Shown here piece by piece: positions 12,577 through 29,063 of a stretch of 64,000 nt of DNA. Position 1 is the first letter of the stretch; each line of letters begins with the position of its first letter. The translations under genes were made by a program, and so were the position numbers. This stretch comes from Pelomyxa schiedti (lineage: Eukaryota; Evosea; Pelobiontida; Pelomyxidae). Where the stretch lies: contig JAHLWZ010000833.1 in the NCBI GenBank assembly GCA_020536535.1, positions 1 to 64,000 of the forward strand, in the 5' to 3' direction. The notes under the pieces are model-generated. The model was given only the letters and a program-made list of their open reading frames with translations, was not told the DNA's origin and did not search any database.

Positions 12577-14342
12577 TTAGAGTCGTAGGGGTTTCGGCAG
12601 TACCACACCCCAAGCTAGTTCAATAATTTGTTGAAGAACAATGAGTGACACATTTGTTTGGAAAAGTGAGCACTGTGAGTCTTTTTTCCAGCCAACCAGT
12701 AGTGGCTTGACTTGGAGAAAAGGTGGGTGGGAGTGCACAGTAATGTTCTGGATCACAACCACTTTGTTTGCATAGCTGAAGCAGCAAATGAGGGTCATTC
12801 CAGGAGCCCATTGGTGCAGAGTCTGTTTGTTGGGAGGTGACAACGACATGAAGTGCAGGCGCCTTTGAAAGGGGTTGTTGTCAGACTCGATGCTGAAAAG
12901 GTCGCGGGCAGCAAGAATTCCGTAAGTGGAAGCGGAAGAGAGACTTGTGGATAGAGATGCACAGCCCGGCTTTGGGAGTGCTTGCACAACCATGAGAGTT
13001 CTGTAGCGACAAGTTGCCACCACAACACCATAGTTATCTCGAATAGATAGCACTATGGTGGCAGCGCCGCTAATGTGCATTGATTTTGCGGAGGCCACAG
13101 AGACAGCTGGAAGCGGTGTACTGCTGATTCCAATTGAGTGGGAATGGCGATGTCTATGAACAGTATTGACAGGCGCAGAAGAGGGGGCTGTCACTTCCAC
13201 AGGCAATTCAGAAAGGTTGGAAGCAAGTGCGGCACCGTGGGTGCCAACAACAGCACATGCTTTTGGGTCAGAACCCCATGCAACTCCATACACACTGCCA
13301 ATTGGCCCCACTGGGTTCTGCAGGGACCAAGATGAAACCACAGCTTTAAGTGGCTTGGACCACGTTGCCTCCAACAGAGTTTTTGTGTGCAAAATGGTTG
13401 TTCCGGCGATTATGTAAGTCTCATCAGGCGAGAAGGTGCAATGATGGGAACCGTCCCCAAACAAAATGTGAGTCTGTGCCGCAGCAGTTATTTTAAGCCG
13501 GCAGCACTTTTCACGATTCCTCGTGACTCCTACGTAGTGTTCCTCCTCACACTGTTGATGTTGTGAGTCAGATACCCCAGGAGGGTCCCATAATCTCGAA
13601 CGCAAGCTGGAACCGCACGTAGTGGCGGTGGGGCAGAAAGTGCCGGAAATAGACCAGACTGTCAGCTCGCCACCCCAGCAGAATGAAGCCAACTTGGTCG
13701 CGGCGGAATTCAGGCCGCAACCGGCTACAATTCCGCCGCATCTTACGGCTGAAATTTCTATCCAAGAGCCGTCACAGCACAGACAACAGCAGCAGCGCGC
13801 GAGGCTGGTGATAAAGGCATTATGGGAGGAGCACGATGAGGAGGTTGAGGTTTCAGAGAGTGAGGACTGAGTGTGATTATGGGCTGGGTCAGGGTGCCAG
13901 ACCCATAATCGCACGAGGAGGTCTTTGCAGCCACCGGCGATGACTGTTGGTCGCCGGGAAACTGATAGTGAACAGATCATCTGAGTACACGGTATCGTCC
14001 ACAACTTTGAAAGATCAGAAGCCCGGTGCACGTCTAGAACACTGGATTCATCTTGGGGCCCTTTTTAGAATAGCCTGATTAGGCGCACAAATTGCAACCG
14101 TTTTTCGACACGGCCACTTCGTAGCTGATGGTAGCGAAGCACAAGACAAGAAAAAAATGAAAAGAAATAAGGACGGGAAGAGCAGTCTCGGTACCTTTGA
14201 AAGTAGACAGTACAAAAAAGGAGCCATCAGGAGACCAGCAGCAGGATTTAGCGTAACTCTGCAGAGTAACAAGGTTGGACGAACTAGATAGAGTTAGGAA
14301 GGGTGCATTTCTAGGCCAACACAATTCGTACCACTTTGACAT
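12577..14342 (-). CDS. WD-repeat-like protein
   Basis: ATG 14342 begins MSKWYELCWPRNAPFL, followed by CCWSPDGSFFVLSTFKG, a typical propeller blade; a donor site GTACC follows at about 14192. The remainder is one long exon ending at TAA 12577-12579. It includes LVRLWVWHPD, ELTVWSISGTF, HHCTFSPDETYIIAG and GSVYGVAWGSDPKACAVVG, i.e. WD/WD-like strands spaced over about 450 residues, with cysteine-rich and Ser/His-rich loops. Likely a scaffold protein; no subfamily is assigned. The link between exon 1 and the long exon is uncertain: the region 14030-14115 must contain an acceptor (AAAAAG just before GGCCCC fits the frame) and perhaps a mini-exon. It is divergent from the M28 gene, with starts only about 130 bases apart. 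Confidence 0.65.
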
Positions 14343-14475
14343 GCATTAGTACCCGGACAACGTTTCGAACGTGCCGTATTGCCCCAAAAAAAAAAGAACA
14401 GCACCAATACGAATTGGGCTTGTGATTGCAGATCTTGTCGATCTGATCTAGACAGACAGTTTATTCGGCACAGCG

Positions 14476-16526
14476 ATGATACACACGCAAGGTGCAGTGG
14501 CCTACACGCAGGAGGTGGTAGGTGGGTCGGGCAAGGATGTAAAAGCGACGTACAAAAAGGCTGTGCTTATCACCGTCGCTATAGTTCTCGCTGTAGTTGT
14601 GGTTGCAACCGTAACTGCGGGTACTGATCCTTTTTTTCTCCTAGATCTTAGTTGTGGTGTGTTAATTCTATGCAAAGGTTCTGTCAGGTTTGCCAACAGG
14701 CCACGAGATTACATTGCCGACCATATAACTGTGGAAGGATTGACCTCCCACTTAAATGCTCTCCAAGACATCGCGAATAAGAACAATGGCAATCGTGCTG
14801 CCAACACCACTGGTTATGTGGAATCCATGCGTTACGTTGTGGAAACTTTGCAGAATTACACAGACTTGATTGTATCTACCCAGGAGATACCGTACTGGGG
14901 ATTTGAACTCCTTGGGACGCCTTTCTTGAATCAGATCTCACCTAAGACAGTCCAATATATCCGCGGGGACGATTTCGAAGTTCTGACATACTCTGGTTCT
15001 GGGACAGTGACTTCTCCAATATTCATTGTACCAGAGTATGGGTGCACTGATGCAGATTACGCAGGTATATCCTTAAATTCTACTGCCTGCAAAAAAGTCT
15101 TGTCTCATGATTCCTAGATTTCATTCCTGGTTACATTGCTCTCGTTAAAACTAAAGGGAACTGTACCAACAAAATTAAGGCGCTAACAGCACAAGCGTAA
15201 TCATTCTTTTCATCTGTGCTAGATTTGTTGCTCATCTAACCTTAGCAACCAAGCAAGTGCTTTAATTGTCTGGACTGCAGATGGGAGTACAACCCTGTCA
15301 TCTGGGTACACACGTGGTGCCACAATTCCTACTCTTTCACTTTCTTATACTGCTGGGCTTATGCTTTCTGAGCAAGGTGACACAACTTTGTCCCTGCAGG
15401 TTTATGTCGCGGCTGGAAAAAAACTCAACACATGCAGGTTTCTTCACAAATTGTGGAACTATCTTCTTTCAATGTTATTGCTGAAACCCCTGATGTAAAT
15501 TACAAGAATCATCAACAACACTTACACTCATCTGACAGGGCAACAGCAGTGCCGTAGTTGTAGTGGGCGCACATTTAGATTCTGGAGAGGATGCCTCTGG
15601 GATCAATGACAATGGGAGGTACTACAGTGTGTTAAATCTTATTTCGTTCACGTTGTACAACAGCGGTGTGGCTGCAGTTCTCGAAATGGCTCTTAACGTT
15701 GACGAGTAAGTGGCCTATCAATCTTTTTTTTCCCCTTAATTGTCACTAGTGCACGTTATGAAAATAAAATTGTTTTTGGGTTCTGGGGTGCAGAGGAGTA
15801 TGGCCTCTGGGGTTCCCGATATTATGTACAGGTAGAAATTAAATGGAAGAAAAAAAACCGAAAATTAATTAAAAATAGCACAGAGAAGAGTACCAGTACA
15901 CAATTTTGGCTTGTATGATTATCATGTATATCCCTGCAAGTTTTCCTTTCTCAACCATTTAAGATTTGAACTTGGATATGATTGGAAGCCCAAATTATAT
16001 CCACATGATACTCAAAGCTTCAACAGCCCCAGGAACACCCGCTTTGCAACAATCCTGTGCCGTTATTCAGGTATTTTTGAATCCTTACCAAAATAATTGA
16101 TTTTACCAAGGACTCACTGGAGGAACACTTTAATGACTCCGGCGTACCTTTTGGTTATTCGGCATACGCTAACAATTCAGACTACGGTCCATTTGTGGAT
16201 GAAGGAATAGCTGCTAATAGTCTTCAGGCTGGTGCCGGTTTGTGACATACCCGTTCGAATGGATGTAACATACCCAAATTCAGGTGAAGTAAAAACGACT
16301 GAGCAAAGACACGTTTTTGGAGGCATTGCCCACGCACCCTGTGATCCATGTGTGCATTCCACTATGTCCAGCCCGTTATAACGCAACTATAGGTTACCAC
16401 CTGGCCTGTGATACAATGGACAATGTGGATATTGACGCCTTGTACATAGAGGCAAAGATCTGTGCACAAGTCGTCCACGATCTCGCCAGGGAGTCACACC
16501 TCCAAAAATACCTGTACTCACAGTAA
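14476..16526 (+). CDS. M28-family zinc metallopeptidase, type II membrane or secreted
   Basis: Aminopeptidase/carboxypeptidase of the M28 family, using two zinc ions. ATG 14476 gives a short cytosolic N-terminus and one hydrophobic span (AVLITVAIVLAVVVVATV), so a signal anchor is likely. The lumenal part contains many NxT/S sites, a PA-like segment (SPIFIVPEYGCTDADYA), then the catalytic motifs: VVGAHLDSGEDASGINDN, GSGVAAVLEMAL, FGFWGAEEYGLWGSRYYV (zinc and general-base glutamates), DMIGSPNYIHMI, and the C-terminal HAPCDPCYHLACDTMDN, the usual disulfide-bonded end of the family. An in-frame TAA at 16377-16379 is avoided by a 43-base intron (16350-16392) that restores this last motif exactly. 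TAA stop 16524-16526. Several introns are 40-60 bases. Confidence 0.9.
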
Positions 16527-16664
16527 CACAAATACATCCTTTTCTATCCAAACCCAAAAAAAACTTCAGAAGAACTTTGTTTTTATTTAACATTGCAAGG
16601 TACAAGGGGCAAACAAAAAAAGCACAAACAAAAATCCAAAATTGTGTGTTGTGTGGAGAGGGTC

Positions 16665-17983
16665 TCAGGGCAAAGTGACCAATGAAGCACGGGCTACAGC
16701 TTGAAGTAGGCTGTCTCTAAGCAAGCGTGGTTCCACGTGGGTTGAAGGAGGTGGGACTGCTTTGAGTGCCAGTGGTGATGTGAGTGCTGGGGAGCCGGAG
16801 GGAGGGGAGTCACTTGGAGAAGAAGTTGCGGGAGGGTTTATGGTGCTGTTGGAATTGTTGCCGGAATTGTGGGAATCGCTGTGAGGGCTGGGACTGTGGC
16901 TGTGGATGTTGTTGTTGTGCTTGGGGCTGTTGTTGGCGTTCGGCCCGCTTAGTGTAGCTGATGTTGATGTTGGTGGTGGTGCTGTGGTAGTTGTGGTTAA
17001 AGTCGGTGGGGATAGATTTACAATGCAGTTGGGCTGAATAAGACCACTTTCTGCACTGCGGCGGATTGCTTCCTTCTCACTCCTGAGCCGCTTGGAAAAC
17101 TGTAACCCGCAGGCGTTACATAACCTAAGGAAATAAGATGCTAAAGAAAAGGTTAAGTGGGAATTTACGTGTTGGGTCCATCTTTTCCACGCCTCCACTC
17201 AGGTGTGCTGGAGGTTCCACATTCAGCACAGTGCAGGGGCTTTTTCACAGGTGGGCGCCCTCTTTTCCTCTTTACGGGTGTTGAGCTATCAATTTGGGCA
17301 GAATTCCTTGTAGTGGCTCTTGTTGATTCTGCCATAGTAGGAGGCACATTGGCAGAGTCAGTGACCGGACCCGCACAGCGAAAATTGATCAAGTCAAGGA
17401 GGGGGTCGTGTAAAACACTGAATGGGAAGTGAGCAGTCAGTAGTGCGTTCTTTCTGTCTTCAGAAAAGAATCCACGGCAAGGTCTTGGTGCTCCAACGGA
17501 AGGAAACGCAACTGGCGGTGGAGGCACTGTGACTGGATTGGCATCCAGAGTGTCAACTCCCTTCTCCGAGGCAGCTGCACAACAAGGCGATCCCCGTTCA
17601 TCATCCTTAAGGTCAGGATTCACTGCTGGAAGCTTTTCCTATGAAGAAGCATCAGTTAGGGTTTTCTCAAATAGCAACGTGGAGGTGGATGGAATGGTAA
17701 TATAGTCCATAGAAGGCATATTTAGTTTTGATTTTGATTTCTTCAAGCATACTGAAGTGAGTGAAACGTGACCGCCAACCAATGTAGCAGTTTTCAGGTC
17801 GCGAATTTCAGAAACTAGCCTTATGGCCAGTAGCTCCGTCATTTCGAGCTCAGACGAAGTTATGGGACGCACTTGCCCCTCTTCTGCAATACGAAGAACT
17901 GCCTCAGCAATTGGCTTGATCTTGGTTGTTGGGGTCAGGAAGGAACCAAGACAAATTTGGGCAAGAAAAAAAGTAGAGGGCAT
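16665..17983 (-). CDS. GATA-type zinc-finger protein
   Basis: Probable DNA-binding regulator in the nucleus. The finger is split by a short intron (about 17126-17167): LHCAECGTSSTPEWRRGKDG on one exon, LCNACGLQFSKRLR on the next, giving Cx2C-x18-Cx2C, the GATA class with an 18-residue loop. A basic stretch KRKRGRPPVKK just before the finger suggests a nuclear signal or AT-hook-like contact. The C-terminal 140 residues are a low-complexity tail of Asn, Ser, Pro, Thr and His, ending at 16665. The N-terminal exon (17639-17983) begins ATG 17983 and reads through ITSSELEMTELLAIRLVSEI; this start is provisional because the next 800 bases upstream may hold another exon. Confidence 0.85.
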
Positions 17984-18789
17984 TCAGTCTGTGGAATACC
18001 ATCTTAGTCCAAGTGTCTTGTTGTGCCCACATTTCGGTTTTATGTGCCAACCACGTGACTCTTGGGGTTTTTTTTTATTTTTTTTTTTTACAGTCTTTTG
18101 GTGCCGTCTTTTCTGTTGTGTCTTTGACTTCAGCATTGCTTATTTTCACGTTGTTGGACGTAAATTTTGCACGTCGTTTTCTCAAAAATGTACTCAAATC
18201 ATGTTTGTTGGATTTTTTGTTGGATTCAGTCGGAGAAAACGTAGTTGGTCCCGGCCGATTCCGCCTGAAATGCTGATCTCAAAATCCACTATACGGAACT
18301 CCAGTATCCCAAACACGGGCAGAAGGAAAAGCCCCCGAACGAGATGTAAACTCACGCACGGAGTGGTACATTCCCATTATCTAACTAATCCAATCGGTTG
18401 TACTCACAGGTTTCATAACTCCTCTGAATGAGCCTCTGAATGGAGAACGGGAAGAACTTTGTTCAGGTGAGGGAGATTAGGGGATTGGACAGTCAGGTTC
18501 CAGATCTTTCCGGGACGTTTTGTACCTTGCTATTTATGAACAGAAAAAGAGAAAGGATTTTCAGCGGGACACTGCCTCAATTGATTTGGCTACCTTCATC
18601 AATCCCCATTTCTCTGGATTCCACGAAGTGTGACGTTGATCCACAGTTGCTGCCGGCCGAAAGAGGAAAAAAAAGAAGAACGAAAAAACTTTTGTAGGGT
18701 GCGTCGTCCTCATCAACGACACCTCTCTTCTAAAACTACAACAAAAAAGCCAAACACACCCGGATCTAGATCTTGTTTGGTTGTGCTAC
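17984..18789. other. Intergenic, divergent between GATA gene and ABCC gene
   Basis: About 800 bases between two genes read in opposite directions. It contains T-runs near 18065-18090 and no reading frame with recognisable protein similarity. It may hold promoters and possibly a 5' exon of the GATA gene; I see no clear motif. Confidence 0.4.
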
Positions 18790-24443
<5,654 letters not shown>

Positions 24444-24561
24444 GCTTTCTTAATACAAGTTTTTGTTGTGTCCTTTTTTACTGCTTCTTCCAAAGTCTTG
24501 TAAAAAAAAAAAAGGGTAACACCTTCCGTGTTTGTGTTTCTTTTTTATTGGGATTTGACTG

Positions 24562-27234
24562 TTAGGATTTGTGTTTTCGTTTGTGAATCAAGTAGTGCTG
24601 TGTGTATACTGAAAACAACTGTGTCTGCAAAAATGCGTTGAGGAAAGGTTTGTTCTCCTTTCTGGACACGTTCGTCATGTGAGTGCACAAGTCCTCTACA
24701 CTGTCAGTTGGCTGGGCTATGTATGTGGCTGTAACTTGGTGCATAAGCCAGCCCATCCACTCTCGTAGCACTGTTTGTATCTCTGCCACAAGTTGAAGCT
24801 GCTTAGGCGTGGCTCTTTCACATGCCGTGTCTTCGGTATTGTTGGGGGCGGGGGCTGTGGGTGGTGGAGTAGCAGAAGGTGTCACTGAGCTAGTCTGAGT
24901 GGGGGTTACACCACCGGTAGCGGCGTCGACTGTGGAAGAACTATTACTGGATCCTCCAGGGAGCAGAGATGAAAGGGATGCGCCTTTGAGAGAGGCTGGA
25001 AGCCGGAATGCTGGGGAAGGGATATGCCATGGTGGGGGCACAAAGAGTTTGCTGTGGAAAGGTTTCAGCCTGTCAACCAGTTTGGATCCCTCTGGCAAGT
25101 TTGGTAGAGGGGATCCACAGTTGGTCAGTTTCCCTCCATTTTGCAGGTCGACGACAATGCAATTTGGTGGCGGGTGTTGACGATGAAGGGTTTGAGTGCC
25201 AATAATGAAAGGGACAGGGGCATCGAAGCAATCCTGCATGTGTGACGGAAGTACAGGTACAAAAATGCCCTGCCATGTCAGGGGCCTCATAAGAGGAACA
25301 AGAGCGAGGACACAGGACGTGAGTATGCTGATGCTGTTGCATATAACAATAATGCTTCTTTCGCATAATATGGCTGAGAGAAGACGAATTATACCTTTTT
25401 TCCGAGTGAGGACAAAGATGAGAAGAGTGAAAAGTACAATCTAAGGGAAGCTGTTGGAAAAGACAAGACAAGCCCCATTCAGCTAAAATTATAGCTGAGG
25501 CATCATCTGGTCTTTCTGTCTTGGGACATCTGAAAAGGTGCTCTCTGGGGTCTCCTGGTAAACTTTTTGAATATTAGGGGTCGAGAGCTGTGATACTGGG
25601 AGAAACCGGAATAAAACATGCTCTCCGAGCCTTGGAGGACGGATATTTGTATAACAGAAGTCAATCAAGTCTATCACCTCTTTTGCGTTAACTGGTATTG
25701 TGGCATTTGGGGAGAGAAGCTGTGGGGTTGTTGTTGCTGATGGGGATTTGTGTGGAGACCCTGGTACAAGAGATTCCACCAAGTCAAATTGCTTACTGAA
25801 GCACGCTAGACGCTCTTTGCCTATACGAAGAAAGTCAGAATTAGCTTCTGCGGGATAGTCAACCAACAACAGCAGCGAGAATGTCATTGAGAAGTGGCAA
25901 AAAAGGGAAATGTGAAAGTAAGCAATAACATCGCTGTGCAAGAACAATGGTAGGTTCCTTGGTTGGAGATGCAGGGTTTGGTGGTAGCACACAGAGTACA
26001 TCAAGTACAACAGCGCATATCCCTGAAAGAGAATGATGTTAAGGTTGTTTCTCTCATAATGGAGTAATACCATAGGTACCGCCTTTCTCATTGGTGAGAG
26101 TGAACACAAACATTGTTGGATTTTTCCCATATAGCTTGGAAGTCACAGAAGAAGCTGCCACTTTGAAAATGCGCACGCCATCTGGAAAGCAGAAGTCCAA
26201 CAGCTAATAGGAATGATTATGGTAAGTTTATTTGAGATAGAATTGGAAAAGAGACTAACCTTTGGCGGCAGAGGCTCTGTTGCAGTTATTACTTTGGATG
26301 ATGAAGTTGGGGGAGATTGAGAGGCTGATTGCGGAGGGTAAACAAACAACAGGCGGGGTGCCAACGGTTTGTCTTCTGAGAGTGCTGTTACATCATGCAT
26401 AGTTACTCCTGGTGTTACTGGTGCAGGTGCAGGGTCACTTACTTTCAAGGGGTGCTCAGAGGTTGTCGTGGGGGAAACGGAAGAATTTTCGGAAGCTAGT
26501 GAGGGCTGAGGTGTTACATTTTCTGGAGTTACTGATGACGGAGATGCTGATTGCGTTGGCTTAGTTTCATTTTCAGGGGGAACCTGTTCGTTTTGTGTGG
26601 GGAGTTGGGGGACTTCTTTATGCTCCAACGGATCGATGGGCTTCTCAGATAAAGCCAACGAAGCATCCACAACAGGCTCAGTGGCCACTTGCTCAGTTGT
26701 CACTGTACCGTTGTCGTTACCAGATTCAGTAGGCTGTGAGGCTTGTTTGGGTTCTCCAAGTGGAGTGGAACCGTCTGCTACAACAGCTCCATCCGGTTGC
26801 GTGTCAGAAGGCTTGGAGTCCGACTTGTCATTGGCGGTGCCCTGCGACGTTGGTGTCTCCGTGGCTACGGCATCAGCGCTTGTCGTAGGCTGTGTACCTT
26901 CCACAGGCGGTGTCTTCTCTTCCGTGGGTGTGGAATTTGAGGCACTTACGAGAGGGGGATCTGGCGCGGCAGGAGTTGCACTATCCGAAGCCGCGATCGT
27001 CGCGGTGGACGGGGTGGTTTCGGCAGTTGTGTGTGGCGTCGCAGCGAGATCTCGGTCAGTCTGTTTCGGCGAGGGCGGAGTGGGTGAAGATGGCGACAGA
27101 TTCGCGTGCGGCTGTTGTGACACGAGCGTCGCAGTTACGCCCGCAATGGCAAAGTGCGTGAAGATCCCACTACGGGGTGACGTTGCAAAGTTGAGCAGTC
27201 GCTCGATCGGAGACACCTGATCATCAAACGACAT
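24562..27234 (-). CDS. DENN-domain protein (probable Rab exchange factor)
   Basis: DENN proteins activate Rab GTPases on endosomes and Golgi. ATG 27234 (MSFDDQVSPIERLLNF) is taken as start; an in-frame codon lies 48 bases upstream. A 250-residue Pro/Thr/Ser/Glu-rich disordered region follows. uDENN: LLDFCFPDGVRIF and TMFVFTLTNEKG (26220-26080). Central DENN: LVPLMRPLTWQGIFVPVLP, then DAPVPFIIGTQ (25300-25190). After another disordered insert, a dDENN-like end with LREWMGWLMHQV and NAFLQTQLFSVYTQHYL precedes the stop at 24562. The split into uDENN, cDENN and dDENN with long disordered inserts is typical. It shares a 187-base divergent promoter region with PDCD2. I cannot assign a DENND subgroup. 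Confidence 0.85.
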
Positions 27235-27421
27235 CAATTCTTGCTTTTTCTTTTCAGTTTTCGCAAGAAGAAGAAGTCCCACACATGTGCCCCTAACAAA
27301 CTTTCGTCAAGTTGCAGGCAACACATGCCAAAAGAATGGCACCAGTTCCCGGCAGATCCAAGCGAAGGGGTGCCAATTTCGAGTAGATCATTTTATATTA
27401 AATTAAAGGGAAAGGGACACC
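27235..27421. promoter_or_regulatory. Short divergent intergenic region (DENN gene / PDCD2)
   Basis: Only 187 bases separate the two start codons, so both promoters must fit here or overlap the genes. Each start is close to an A-rich or purine-rich leader. No specific factor site can be assigned. Confidence 0.4.
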
Positions 27422-29042
27422 ATGAGTGGGGATGAAGGGGAGAGCGAAGAGCCAAACGACGAGGACAACGAAGTGCAACTGGGGTTTGTCGAAAAAAACA
27501 CCGAGGAGCGATTTCTGACGCGCGAGTGGTTACCGAATAAGATCGGAGGAAAACCTGTACATACCCTTGCGCTTTCTTTACGGTTTTCACTGTTTTTAGG
27601 CGTGGCTTGTTCCCATCAATCTGCCTCACCCGTCCGTTTTGGTGTGCTCTTCGTGCTCCCTGCCACTGTGGTTCCTTATGCAGGTAATATCCCCCATTTC
27701 TTCACTTCTTTCTAAACCTTTTTTTTTCCTTGAGATTTACGCACCGCTGGAGCATAGAGATGACACCCACCACAGAGCTATTTTCATTTTTTGCTGCAAG
27801 ACGTGCTCTACATTTAAAGCATTCCGCACTCAGCTTCCAAATGAGAATCCCTTCTATTCACCTTCCATGGAAAGTGAAGGCAGTGGAAGCAGTGGGGAAG
27901 AGGGAGAAGGTGTGGAACGGGAGCACGGTGAGGGTGAGGCTGAAGCAAACGCTTCACCTACTGTCTCTACTTCAGCATCCTCCTCAACTTCAGTAATAAC
28001 ACCTCCTTCCACTGTGCCCTCAGATTCTGCAGCTTCCTCCCCATTGACAGGTAATAGCGACGATGAGGATGAAGCAAGTTATCGCACACACATTGAGATC
28101 AAGGAAGGGATTAAATGCAGTCCCCTTTGTGAAGTATGTGGAATACTTGCGCCAAGCGCTTGCAGTAAATGCCATGTGGCTCGTTATTGCTCACCAACTC
28201 ATCAAAAATTCGACTGGGAATTTCACTCTTCGGAGTGTGCGTGTCTAATCTTGTATCTCCTTTCTGAAATTGCCTACTGACCCCCCAAAAGGCCAGTCAC
28301 TACTAACGGGGGTTGCCACTACCCCACTTCCTCATCCGAAATGCGTTGGAGTCTTTCCTCAGTTTGAATTAGTCACCGAGTGTGAGCCAGCTGAAGACAC
28401 TATACCTGACGATGTTGCAAGAAAGTAATTCCATCAACTATACTTTTTGGATTAATTACTTGTCCCAGGCTACATGAACTTGAAATGTCGGAGGGGACAA
28501 CATACAATAAAGGAGACGAAGATTCGAAAGCAATGCAAGATATCCACCGAAAAATGAAGGTCGACAAGGTTTTTGTCCACTTTCAACAGAGGGTAGCTAG
28601 AGCCCCATCTCAGGTCCTAAGGTAAGCTCCATGCACCCCTTTTTCCTTAATGTTTCCAACAGATATGCTCATTTCCCAACTGGGGCTCTGTGGGTATCTG
28701 AAAAGAATATCCCTCGTCCTCAAGGTTATTTGTCTCCCGATGCAAAGCTATACTTATTATTCATCAGACATCCCTCCTTGTCAAAATTGTGGTGCACCAC
28801 GGACATTTGAATTTCAGATACTTCCGCAGTTGATCTATTTTCTTGGAGTAGACCCCCAAGTATCCTCCTTTGACTGGGGAACAGCCGCCGTATTCACTTG
28901 CTCTTCCAGTTGTGCCCCCGGTCTGACTGCTTCCCCAACATCAACACATTCCACACACCCGACAACAACCACAAGTACCCCAACACCTACACCACATTGT
29001 TGTTCCTATGTGGAGGAATTTATTTGGAAACAAGACCATTGA
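27422..29042 (+). CDS. PDCD2: PDCD2 homologue with MYND zinc finger
   Basis: In animals and yeast, PDCD2-family proteins chaperone ribosomal protein uS5 during 40S assembly. ATG 27422 opens MSGDEGESEEPN, then the family start VQLGFVEKN, WLPNKIGGKPAWL, CSSCSLPLWFLMQ, IYAPLEHRDDTHHRAIFIF and CCKTC. A Ser/Glu-rich insert precedes the MYND finger: CEVCGILAPSACSKCHVARYC with HQKFDWEFHSSEC. The C-terminal PDCD2_C domain has FVHFQQRVARAPSQVLRY, LWVSEKNIP, PPCQNCGAPRTFEFQILPQL and DWGTAAVFTCSSSC. Stop TGA 29040-29042. Introns are short (for example about 27554-27600). It converges on the next gene with about 20 bases between stops. Presence of the MYND finger points to PDCD2 rather than PDCD2L. Confidence 0.93.
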
Positions 29043-29063
29043 ATTAAATTTACAACTTTCTAT

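Noticed and set aside
16374-16382. M28 peptidase as a pseudogene because of an in-frame TAA
   Set aside because: A 43-base intron (16350-16392) removes the stop and restores the conserved Cys-rich end of the family.
18440-18697. Plus-strand frame upstream of the ABCC gene
   Set aside because: Motif-free, and the ABCC start at 18790 has a good N-terminus without it.
26597-27220. Plus-strand Ser/Val/Gly-rich frame
   Set aside because: Antisense to the disordered N-terminus of the DENN protein.
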